DNA of 64,000 nucleotides from Hymenobacter sp. J193 (GTDB taxonomy: Bacteria; Bacteroidota; Bacteroidia; Cytophagales; Hymenobacteraceae). The DNA is taken from positions 2,198,001-2,262,000 of the forward strand of contig NZ_JAJONE010000001.1 in NCBI RefSeq assembly GCF_024700075.1, read 5' to 3'. Shown piece after piece: positions 41,429-48,918 of this stretch; the stretch's first letter is position 1; each line of letters begins with the position of its first letter. The position numbers and the translations under genes are program-made. Below the pieces are notes generated by a model, which saw nothing but the letters and a program-made list of their open reading frames with translations, did no database searches and was not told where the DNA came from.

Positions 41429-41554
41429 TCAAACTCTGGAAAAAGATATTTTCCGTTTTTGGAACTTTTTCGACGAAAACTAGAACATCATCTAGAAAAT
41501 GGCAGGATAGTTGGAACGTGAGCGGTGTCTAACCTTTCACGCCCTTTCTGAGCT

Positions 41555-42214
41555 ATGAAAAAACTTTTCTTAAGCGTGGCAATTGTAAGCCTTTCGCTAA
41601 CAGCTACCCATGCGCAAATCCCAGTCAAAACGATTATGGTGGGTGGAAGGATTAATTACTTCCAAAATAACTCGCATACTGAAGAACAAATTAGCAGTCC
41701 TAAAACTACAACGTCTTCCCGATCATTTGGTATCTATCCACAGGGCGGTGTATTTATAAGAGAGAACATTTTACTGGGGATATCAACTGGCTTTAACGCT
41801 AGTAAGTCGACAATTAACTATCCAGATGGCAAGAGTGAAATTCGTTTTAAGAGTTTTAGTACAGGTCCTTTTGCACGTTATTATAAATTTATTGCTGATC
41901 CGGTAGCGTTAACTCTCACTACTGGAGTCAACTACACTAGAGAATGGCAAGAAAATGAGTCAACGGGAATAAATAACAGTAACAGAGGCAATAGTTTCTC
42001 TACCCATATCACTCCAGGTATCGTCTATTTTCCTAGCCCGAAGGTGGGGATAGAAGCCTCAATCGGCGGCGCATACTATACACATAGTAGTTTAGAAGAA
42101 CATTATTATAATACCAATACTGAAGTTCGCAGAAAGTCAAAAAGCAACTCTCTCGGCTTAAATCTTGGGCTTAGTCAACTCCAGATTGGCATTTCTTGCT
42201 ATCTAGGCCGTTAA
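41555..42214 (+). CDS. Outer-membrane beta-barrel protein (porin-like)
   Basis: This 219-residue protein has a signal peptide (MKKLFLSVAIVSLSLTATHA) followed by alternating amphipathic strands (IMVGGRINYF, GIYPQGGVFI, LLGISTGFNAS, LNLGLSQLQIGISCYL). It ends in an outer-membrane-type C-terminal strand. This matches small eight-strand barrels of the OMP_b-brl kind. Codon use is clearly more AT-rich than in neighbouring genes, which may indicate acquisition from elsewhere. It lies next to two tRNA genes, but no flanking att repeat is seen. Confidence 0.75.
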   Translation: MKKLFLSVAIVSLSLTATHAQIPVKTIMVGGRINYFQNNSHTEEQISSPKTTTSSRSFGIYPQGGVFIRENILLGISTGFNASKSTINYPDGKSEIRFKSFSTGPFARYYKFIADPVALTLTTGVNYTREWQENESTGINNSNRGNSFSTHITPGIVYFPSPKVGIEASIGGAYYTHSSLEEHYYNTNTEVRRKSKSNSLGLNLGLSQLQIGISCYLGR

Positions 42215-42230
42215 GCCAATTTACAACGCG

Positions 42231-42262
42231 AAGGCCCGCTGGAAAGTATTCCAGCGGGCCTT
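42231..42262. terminator. Hairpin between the OMP and GyrI-like genes
   Basis: Thirteen-base arms (42231-42243 and 42250-42262) are followed by CTTGCTTC. It lies between convergent genes. Confidence 0.75.
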
Positions 42263-42280
42263 CTTGCTTCGGTATATGGC

Positions 42281-42805
42281 CTACTTCACCAAAGCCAGCA
42301 CCTCTACTGGCCCCTGCGCCGGGAAACGCTCTACGTATACCTTGCCCAGCTTAATCTTCTGAGCTTCCGCAAAGTGCTTGATGCCGGAATAAAGCCGGTC
42401 GGGGGCTACCATATAGCTGGCTTCTACCCGCGCCCGCACCACGCGCTGGCCGCCATTGAAGGTGCTATAGCGGTAGCCGCTGGGCAGGGTTTGGGTAGTG
42501 GTATCGGCCACAATCAAGCCGACGAAGGCTTTTACCGTGTCGCCAGCGGCTTCGGGGTCATTGTAGTACACGTTGCCCAGGTCGCCGCGCAGCTGGCCGC
42601 TTTCCTGCAGTTGCTGAGCCTGCCGAAACAGCGGCCCAAACTCCTTGCTATCGGCGCGCCCCTGGAAGTAGCGGCCGGCCAGATATATGGGTTGCGAAGT
42701 AGTTATCAGCGTTACCTTAGGCGTACGGAAGCCGCCCAGGTACGCGTAGATACCAGCCGCCACGGCTGCTACGCCGAGGAAAAGCAGAAAAAGCCAACGA
42801 GTCAT
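42281..42805 (-). CDS. Membrane-anchored GyrI-like ligand-binding domain protein
   Basis: This 174-residue protein has an N-terminal membrane helix (LFLLFLGVAAVAAGIYAYLGG, about 5-24) followed by a GyrI/SOUL-like alpha+beta domain. Recognisable pieces are IYLAGRYFQGRADSKEFG, GNVYYNDPEA and YRYSTFNGGQRVVRARV. The fold binds small molecules in transcription regulators, but here there is no DNA-binding domain. It follows the MdlB-like exporter gene by 19 bases and is likely co-transcribed, so a substrate-related role is possible. Confidence 0.6.
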   Translation of the reverse strand: MTRWLFLLFLGVAAVAAGIYAYLGGFRTPKVTLITTSQPIYLAGRYFQGRADSKEFGPLFRQAQQLQESGQLRGDLGNVYYNDPEAAGDTVKAFVGLIVADTTTQTLPSGYRYSTFNGGQRVVRARVEASYMVAPDRLYSGIKHFAEAQKIKLGKVYVERFPAQGPVEVLALVK

Positions 42806-42824
42806 TCAGCAAAGTTAGGGGTGA

Positions 42825-44597
42825 TTAGGCCAACGCATCTTTGTACTGCATCTGGTAGAGCTGCGTGTAGTAGCCACCCAGGCGGAGCAGTTCCTCGTGG
42901 GTGCCGCTTTCCTTGATTTCGCCCCGGTCGAGCACGATGATGCGGTCGGCTTTCTGAATCGTGCTCAGGCGATGGGCAATGACGAGGGACGTGCGGCCCT
43001 GCATCAGCTTTTCAATGGCCTGCTGAATCAGCTCTTCCGTCTCGGAGTCAACCGAGGAAGTGGCCTCGTCCAGGATGATGATGCGGGGCTGGTAAACCAT
43101 GGCGCGCACGAAGGAAATAAGCTGGCGCTGGCCTACCGAGAGGGTAGCGCCGCGCTCCATCACCTGGTAGCTGAGGTCGCCGGGCAGGCGCTCAATAAAG
43201 CGCCGGGCGCCGACCAGGTCGGCGGCCTGCCAGATCTGCTCGTCGGTGATGTCGGCGTTGCCCAGGGTGATGTTGTCCCGAATCGTGCCCGCGAACAGAA
43301 ACACATCCTGAAGTACCACCCCGATGTGGCGGCGCAGGTGCTTGAGGTCGTACTCGCGCAGGTCGTGCCCGTCGATGCGGATGGTGCCTTGGTTTATTTC
43401 GTAGAAGCGACTCAGCAGATTGATAATACTGGTTTTGCCCGCACCCGTAGCGCCCACGAAGGCCACCGTCTGGCCGGCCTGGGCCTGGAAGTTGATATCG
43501 CGCAGCACCCACTCTTCCTCGTTGTAGGCAAACCACACGTGGTCGAACTCCACGTCGCCGCGCAGGGTGGCGGGCGTGTAGGTGCCGTTGTCGGCAATCA
43601 GCTCTTTGCTGTCCAGCAGCTTGAGCAGGCGCTCCGTGCTCACCAAGCCCAGCTGCAGGGTATTGAACCGGTCGGCAATCTGGCGGATAGGGCGGAAGAA
43701 CAGCGCGTTGTACATGATGAAGGCAATGAGGGCGCCCTTGGAGATGGTGCCCTCAATCTGGCCCTGGGCCGCGTACCACACCAGCAGCCCCACCCCTACC
43801 GCCGCCAGCACTTCGGCCACCGGGAAGTAGATGCTGTAGTAGAGTACCGAGCGGATGTTGGCGCGGGTGTGCTCCCGGTTGATCTTCTCGAACTTGCGAA
43901 ACTCGCGCTGCTCGTTGTTGAAGATCTGCACCACGTTCATGCCCGTCAGGTGCTCCTGCACAAAGGAGTTGAGGCTGGCCACGGCTGTGCGCACTTCCTG
44001 GAACGACTTCTTTACCTTCTCCTTGAACACGTACGTGCTGAACAGCAGCGGCGGAATCACGGACAGGCTCACCAACGTCAGGCGCCAGTCGATGTAGAAC
44101 ATGAAGGCCATGATGAACACCAGCTGCAGAATGTCGCCAATCATGGCCGCCAGCCCTTCGCTGAACACGTCGGACAGGGTTTCCACGTCGGAGATGTTGC
44201 GCGTCACGAGCTGACCGATGGGTGTGCGGTCGAAGAATTTAAGGCGCAGATCCAGAATATGGCGGTAGAGGTCCACCCGAATGTCGCGCACGATGTACTG
44301 GCCCAGCCACCCGCCGAAGTACGTCTGCAGGTAGCTTACCAGGGTGTGGGCCACCAGCAGCACAATCAGCAGCCCGAACATCTTGTTTACGCCCACCATG
44401 TCGCCCTGCTCAATGCTCACGTCCACCATCCGCTGAATGAGGAAAGGACGCAGCGTGCCCAGGGCAGCGGTGGCAATGGTCAGAAAAATCAGGAAGTAGA
44501 AGATGCGCTGGTAGGGCCGCACGTACGTCATCAGCCGGCGCAGCACCTGCCAGTCGAAGATATTGCCGGTTTTAGTGGCCGTAGTGGTTTGCTCCAT
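42825..44597 (-). CDS. ABC exporter half-transporter, MdlB-like
   Basis: This 590-residue membrane-ATPase fusion protein has Walker A GATGAGKTS, a non-canonical signature LSVGQRQLISF, Walker B IIILDEATSSVD with the catalytic Glu intact, and switch His in IAHRLST. LSVGQ plus LDE is the MdlB pattern. It complements the LSGGQ plus LDD of the protein at 37284-39074, so one catalytic and one degenerate ATP site are expected in the dimer. It is encoded about 3.7 kb away on the opposite strand instead of next to its partner. Confidence 0.9.
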   Translation of the reverse strand: MEQTTTATKTGNIFDWQVLRRLMTYVRPYQRIFYFLIFLTIATAALGTLRPFLIQRMVDVSIEQGDMVGVNKMFGLLIVLLVAHTLVSYLQTYFGGWLGQYIVRDIRVDLYRHILDLRLKFFDRTPIGQLVTRNISDVETLSDVFSEGLAAMIGDILQLVFIMAFMFYIDWRLTLVSLSVIPPLLFSTYVFKEKVKKSFQEVRTAVASLNSFVQEHLTGMNVVQIFNNEQREFRKFEKINREHTRANIRSVLYYSIYFPVAEVLAAVGVGLLVWYAAQGQIEGTISKGALIAFIMYNALFFRPIRQIADRFNTLQLGLVSTERLLKLLDSKELIADNGTYTPATLRGDVEFDHVWFAYNEEEWVLRDINFQAQAGQTVAFVGATGAGKTSIINLLSRFYEINQGTIRIDGHDLREYDLKHLRRHIGVVLQDVFLFAGTIRDNITLGNADITDEQIWQAADLVGARRFIERLPGDLSYQVMERGATLSVGQRQLISFVRAMVYQPRIIILDEATSSVDSETEELIQQAIEKLMQGRTSLVIAHRLSTIQKADRIIVLDRGEIKESGTHEELLRLGGYYTQLYQMQYKDALA

Positions 44598-44614
44598 GTA
44601 GTGCTAGGTAATGA

Positions 44615-44826
44615 GGTAACAGGTGAAACGCTGTCATTGCGAGCGAAGGGAAGCAATCCGTCCTGGGCAACGCACAAAGCACAAAGATGTGACAAACCCT
44701 TCACCGTGGTGGTCAAAAGATTTCTGGGTTAAAGATGTTCAGCACGTTGTCCAGGACGGATTGCTTCGGCTACGCCTCGCAATGACAACCTGTTACGTAT
44801 TACCTGTCACCCCATCACCTGTCACC
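44615..44826. repeat. Long inverted repeat with TGTCATTGCGAG element
   Basis: CTGTCATTGCGAGCGAAG and CAATCCGTCCTGG on the left (to about 44666) are mirrored by CCAGGACGGATTGCTTC and CCTCGCAATGACA on the right (44751-44790). Outer words such as AGGTAACAGGTGA mirror the right end TCACCTGTCACC. The TCATTGCGAG core resembles a dispersed palindrome seen in many genomes. It overlaps the 3' end of truA by a few bases. Confidence 0.75.
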
Positions 44827-45613
44827 CTGCCGCAAAGTACGGCAAACCTACGGGCAGGGCCACGCCGGCTACCAGCTCGGCGGGATATTCTACCCGGCAC
44901 AGGAACAGGCCCTGGGCAGCAGCTGCGCCGCTGGCGTGTACGCGCTGCAGGCTGTGCAGGACTTCGCCATACTGCGCCGGCGTGAGCTTGCCCCGGCCCA
45001 CATCCAGCAGCGTGCCCACTACCAGCCGCACCATGCCCCGCACAAAGCGGTTGGCGCGGATCTGAAACACCAGCCCGCCCGGCACGCGGTGCCAGCCCGC
45101 TTCGTAGCAGTGGCAGCGGTAGTGCTTTTCGCTGCCTTTCACCTTCGAAAAGCTGGTGAAGTCGTGGGCACCCACGAGGTGAGCGGCGGCTTCGTTCATA
45201 GCCTCCACGTCGGGGGCGCGGTCCAGGTACAGCGTGTGCGCGGGGCTGAACGGGTCGGGCACGAGGCGCACGTGGTACTGGTAGGTACGGGCCGTAGCAT
45301 CGAAGCGGGCGTGGGCCGTGGCGGGCACCGGATGCACGGCCTGAACCCGGATATCCGGGGGCAGTGCCCGGTTGAGGCGGTAGAGCAGCGTGGGCAGATC
45401 AAGGCTCTCGGGCAAGTCGGCATCGAAGTGCGCCACCTGGTGGCTGGCGTGCACGCCCGAGTCGGTACGGCCGCTGCCCAGGCAGTATACCGGCTGGCGC
45501 AGCACCTGCGAGAGGCGCCGGTCCAGCTCCTGCTGCACGGTGCTCATGCCCGGCTGAATCTGCCAGCCATGGTACTGGGTACCATCGTAGGCCAGATGAA
45601 GAAAGTAGCGCAC
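44822..45613 (-). CDS. truA: tRNA pseudouridine(38-40) synthase
   Basis: This 263-residue enzyme isomerises uridines 38-40 in the tRNA anticodon arm. The catalytic Asp is in GSGRTDSGVHASHQVAHFD (GRTDSGVHA is the family signature). Other motifs are the N-terminal LHLAYDGTQYHGWQ and the C-terminal RFVRGMVRLVVGTLLDVG. Length is normal. The last codons lie in the inverted repeat. Confidence 0.95.
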   Translation of the reverse strand: MRYFLHLAYDGTQYHGWQIQPGMSTVQQELDRRLSQVLRQPVYCLGSGRTDSGVHASHQVAHFDADLPESLDLPTLLYRLNRALPPDIRVQAVHPVPATAHARFDATARTYQYHVRLVPDPFSPAHTLYLDRAPDVEAMNEAAAHLVGAHDFTSFSKVKGSEKHYRCHCYEAGWHRVPGGLVFQIRANRFVRGMVRLVVGTLLDVGRGKLTPAQYGEVLHSLQRVHASGAAAAQGLFLCRVEYPAELVAGVALPVGLPYFAAG

Positions 45614-45726
45614 AAGTAAATGGTTGAGAGTTGAAGGCTATATGGCTGATAGCAGACAGAAAGAGGGTAGCCGGACCGGGCGGCCCCACTACCCTCCTGT
45701 TGGCTGACGTAAGGCCGCAAGTCGCC

Positions 45727-46929
45727 TTATACCTTCTCGTAAATCACGGCGGCGCCCTGCCCTACGCCTACGCACATAGCAGCCAGTCCGTAGCGCACAC
45801 CCTCACGGCGCTGCATCTCGTGTACCAGCGTGGCCGTGATGCGCGCTCCGGAGCAGCCCAGCGGGTGCCCGATGGCAATGGAGCCGCCGTTCACGTTTAC
45901 CTTGGTCATATCCAGGCCCAGGTCGCGGATGCAGGCAATGCTCTGCACGGCAAAGGCTTCGTTGAGCTCAATCAGGTCGATGTCGTCCAGGGTGAGGCCG
46001 GCGCGCTGCAGCACTTTCTGAATAGCTGGCACCGGCCCGATGCCCATGTAGGCGGGGTCAACGCCGGCCACGGCCGAGGAAACCACGCGGGCCATCGGCT
46101 TCAGCTTGAAGCGCTCCAGCGCGTCTTCGTTCACCAGTAGCACGGCGGCGGCACCATCGTTGATACCGGCCGAGTTGCCGGCCGTCACGGTGCCATCTAC
46201 GGGCTGGAAGGCAGGCTTGATGGTGGCCAGCTTTTCCAGCGACGACAAGCGCGGGGCCTCGTCGGTGTCGAACAGGGCGGCATCACCTTTAGGCTGGTGG
46301 ATGAACACGGGCACGATTTCGCGGCGGAATCGGCCTTTCTCGTTGGCGCGCTGGTACTTCAGCTGCGAGTCGAAGGCAAACTGGTCCTGCTCCTGGCGGG
46401 TGATGCCATAGCGCTTGGCCACGTTCTCGGCCGTTTCGCCCATGGCAAAGGGGTGGTGCAGCTTCGAGAGCTTGGGGTTCACGAAGCGCCAGCCCAGAGT
46501 GGTGTCGTGGGCGGTGAAGTCGCGGGCAAAGGCGGTGGACGACTTGGCCACCACAAAAGGCGCGCGCGTCATGCTTTCGGCACCGCCGGCCAGGTACACG
46601 TCGCCTTCTCCGGCCTTGATGGCCCGGGCGGCGTCGATGATGCTTTGCAGGCCCGAGGCGCACAGGCGGTTTACGGTGTTGCCGCCCACTGACAAGGGCA
46701 GACCGGCCAGCAGCGCGGCCATGCGGGCCACGTTGCGGTTGTCTTCGCCGGCCTGGTTGGCGGCGCCCATAATTACGTCTTCAATGGCGGCTTTATCTAC
46801 GGAGGGGTTGCGGCGCAGCAGCTCGCGCAGCACGTGCGCGGCCATGTCGTCGGGGCGGACGCTGCTCAGGGCGCCGCCGAATTTGCCAATCGGCGTGCGG
46901 ACGGCGTCCACAATATAGGCTTGGGGCAT
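45727..46929 (-). CDS. Acetyl-CoA C-acyltransferase (thiolase)
   Basis: This protein is 400 residues from ATG 46929 ([15 protein letters not shown]). The nucleophilic Cys is in [14 protein letters not shown]. The active-site loops are [27 protein letters not shown] (His) and the C-terminal [13 protein letters not shown] (Cys). It performs the last step of fatty-acid beta-oxidation or the reverse Claisen condensation. It is divergent from the DUF4293 gene. The acyl-CoA dehydrogenase at 61767 is a distant pathway partner. Confidence 0.94.
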   Translation of the reverse strand: MPQAYIVDAVRTPIGKFGGALSSVRPDDMAAHVLRELLRRNPSVDKAAIEDVIMGAANQAGEDNRNVARMAALLAGLPLSVGGNTVNRLCASGLQSIIDAARAIKAGEGDVYLAGGAESMTRAPFVVAKSSTAFARDFTAHDTTLGWRFVNPKLSKLHHPFAMGETAENVAKRYGITRQEQDQFAFDSQLKYQRANEKGRFRREIVPVFIHQPKGDAALFDTDEAPRLSSLEKLATIKPAFQPVDGTVTAGNSAGINDGAAAVLLVNEDALERFKLKPMARVVSSAVAGVDPAYMGIGPVPAIQKVLQRAGLTLDDIDLIELNEAFAVQSIACIRDLGLDMTKVNVNGGSIAIGHPLGCSGARITATLVHEMQRREGVRYGLAAMCVGVGQGAAVIYEKV

Positions 46930-46964
46930 GGAAGGTAAATGCGGTTTTTCCGGTGGTTGTTGGC

Positions 46965-46972
46965 TACTTTTG
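46965..46972 (+). promoter_or_regulatory. Bacteroidota -7 element TACTTTTG
   Basis: This is an exact TAnnTTTG match 48 bases before the ATG of the DUF4293 gene, in the short divergent gap with the thiolase gene. The -33 region has only a T-run, not a clear TTTG. Confidence 0.5.
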
Positions 46973-47020
46973 CCGGCCCCGGCGCGGCCGGGACCCTGTC
47001 GATTCAATCAACCCACAAAG

Positions 47021-47488
47021 ATGATACAAAGAATTCAAAGCGTATTCCTTCTGTTGCTGGCGCTGGCCATGCTGAGCGTCGTTTTTCTGCCCATCTGGTC
47101 GAAAACCGACCCACTCACGGGCAACGAAGTGGTGCTGACGGCCACCCAATTAGCCTTCACCAAAGGCCAGGGGCCGGCTACCAGCACCTGGCCCATTGCG
47201 GCGCTGGCCGTAGCGGCGGCGGCCGTGGCCGTGTTTGAAATATTTCAATTCCGCAACCGCCTCCGTCAGCAGCAGATCGGCACCTTCAACTTGTTGCTCA
47301 TCATGAGCACCATCGGCGCGGGTTTCTACTACTCCGGCATCGGGGAGCGGCTGCTCAACATCAAAGTACCCGGCACCTTCGAGGCAGGGTTCTACCTGCC
47401 CACGCTGGCGCTGCTGCTCAACGTGCTGGCCAACCGCTTTATCCGCCGCGACGAGAAGCTGGTGCGCAGCATGGACCGGCTGCGGTAG
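47021..47488 (+). CDS. DUF4293 family membrane protein
   Basis: This protein is 155 residues from ATG 47021 (MIQRIQSVFLLLLALAML); the frame extends upstream but without a membrane-protein look. There are four predicted membrane helices: residues about 7-24, 50-68, 83-101 and 117-137. The opening MIQRIQ(S/T)V is characteristic of the Bacteroidota DUF4293 family. The function is unknown. Confidence 0.8.
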   Translation: MIQRIQSVFLLLLALAMLSVVFLPIWSKTDPLTGNEVVLTATQLAFTKGQGPATSTWPIAALAVAAAAVAVFEIFQFRNRLRQQQIGTFNLLLIMSTIGAGFYYSGIGERLLNIKVPGTFEAGFYLPTLALLLNVLANRFIRRDEKLVRSMDRLR

Positions 47489-47503
47489 CTTAGTAGCCAA
47501 ACA

Positions 47504-47544
47504 AAAAGAAAGGCTTCCTTGTTCAGGGAGGCCTTTCTTTTTTA
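47504..47544. terminator. Bidirectional hairpin after DUF4293 and DUF4476 genes
   Basis: AAAAAGAAAGGCTTCCT and the complementary AGGGAGGCCTTTCTTTTTT enclose a short loop between two convergent genes. Confidence 0.75.
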
Positions 47545-47558
47545 GGTTTTGTGGTCAA

Positions 47559-48722
47559 CTACCGGCGGGGCTGCTGGCTTACGTATTCCTGCAGTTCCTT
47601 CACGTTTGAGCTAAAGCTGAACAGCTCGTATACCTGGTAGAAGTTCTGCGGATCGATCAGCCGGCCGTAGGCGTACTTGGCCAGCACCACCCGCTGGTCT
47701 TCAAAGCTGAATACCCGCAACAGGCGCTTGAGGTCCTCGGTGCGCAGAGCAACGCGGGATAAGCCATCCTGCAGAATGCCCAGCTTGTCTTTATCGAAAG
47801 CCTTGCGCTCAGCAGCCCGCACCAGGGCTTCTACTTCCTGGGGTTTCATCACGGAGGGGTAGTTATTGCGGTAGTCGTCGGCAGGGCGGCTCTGGGCGCT
47901 GTACTGCTGCAGCTCCTTCACGTTGGAGTCGAAGTTGAACAGCTCATACACCTGGTAGAAGTTCTGGGGGTCAGCCACGTGGTCGTAGGCGTACTTGGCC
48001 ATTTCCAGGCGCTGACTCTCAAAATCGAAGCCGCGCAGCAGGCGCTTCAGCTCCTGGGTGCGGATGGCCGACTGGGCCAGGGCTTCCTGGGCAATGGGTA
48101 GCTTGTCTTTGTCGAAGGCCTTGGTTTTCAGCACGCGGAGCAGAGCATCCACATCGGCGGCGTTCATGAGAGTGCGGTAGCGGCCGGAGTAGTCAGGACG
48201 TCGGTCGTCGCGGCGGTCCTCGTCCCGGTCGTCGCGCCGGTCATCATCGCGCCGGTCGTCATCGCGCCGGTCGTCGCGGTTGTCGTAGCTGCCGTCACGG
48301 TCGTCGTTGCGGCTGTCGTAGCCGGCGTCGGGGTTGCCGTAGGGGCCGGGATAGTCGTTGTAGTGCGGGTTACGGCGCCATGGGCCCCGCATGGGCACCG
48401 CCGAGGCTTTGCGCAACACGGGCGGGTAGCCCTGGCGCGTCACCAGCACGTAGCTCGATTCGTAGCCGGCTTCCAGAAAAACGCGGGTACGATACTTCAC
48501 GTAGCCCCGACCGGCCGGCACCCGGAACTCGGCCCAGTGGGAGCCGGGCTGCACCCGGTCCAGGTACACTTCCCGCGCCACCCGGCGGGTGAGCAGGTTG
48601 CCATCAAAGATGAGCTTGAAGGGCACCCCGCGCTCCGAAATAAAGTTGACGTTGGCCGGGGCGGCGAGAAGTTGCGCAGCCCATAGCAGGAAGCTGCAGC
48701 AGAGAAGTAGGGCCTTTTTCAT
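47559..48722 (-). CDS. Secreted protein with two DUF4476 domains and an Asp/Arg-rich linker
   Basis: This protein is 387 residues from ATG 48722. After the signal peptide (ALLLCCSFLLWAAQLLAA) comes a beta-rich domain (VNFISERGVPFKLIFDG). A striking linker of RDD/DDRR repeats follows (about residues 145-185). Two copies of a roughly 90-residue DUF4476 domain follow, each with the pattern KAFDKDKL..., LLR.F.FE.QR, YAY, DPQNFYQVYELF and NVKEL. The copies are clearly paralogous. The linker is encoded by an imperfect tandem repeat (around 48205-48300) that could vary in length. The function is unknown. Confidence 0.82.
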   Translation of the reverse strand: MKKALLLCCSFLLWAAQLLAAPANVNFISERGVPFKLIFDGNLLTRRVAREVYLDRVQPGSHWAEFRVPAGRGYVKYRTRVFLEAGYESSYVLVTRQGYPPVLRKASAVPMRGPWRRNPHYNDYPGPYGNPDAGYDSRNDDRDGSYDNRDDRRDDDRRDDDRRDDRDEDRRDDRRPDYSGRYRTLMNAADVDALLRVLKTKAFDKDKLPIAQEALAQSAIRTQELKRLLRGFDFESQRLEMAKYAYDHVADPQNFYQVYELFNFDSNVKELQQYSAQSRPADDYRNNYPSVMKPQEVEALVRAAERKAFDKDKLGILQDGLSRVALRTEDLKRLLRVFSFEDQRVVLAKYAYGRLIDPQNFYQVYELFSFSSNVKELQEYVSQQPRR

Positions 48723-48861
48723 GGCAGAGCGGATAAGCCGGGCCATGTAGCTGGCCCTTGCCGGAGCTTTTTCCAAGGATTATGCCAACCCGGAACTTTC
48801 TCACTAGGCCGGCTGTTAGCGCGCGCCTGTTCCGCCCATGTTCTTCCCGGTACGCTCATAA

Positions 48862-48894
48862 AAAACGGCCGATACAGAGCGTATCGACCGTTTT
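48862..48894. terminator. Terminator downstream of the PorE-like gene
   Basis: Fourteen-base arms (48862-48875 and 48881-48894, one mismatch) carry A-rich and T-rich ends. Confidence 0.7.
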
Positions 48895-48918
48895 CAGCTC
48901 AAGAAAAAATCCTGCAGG

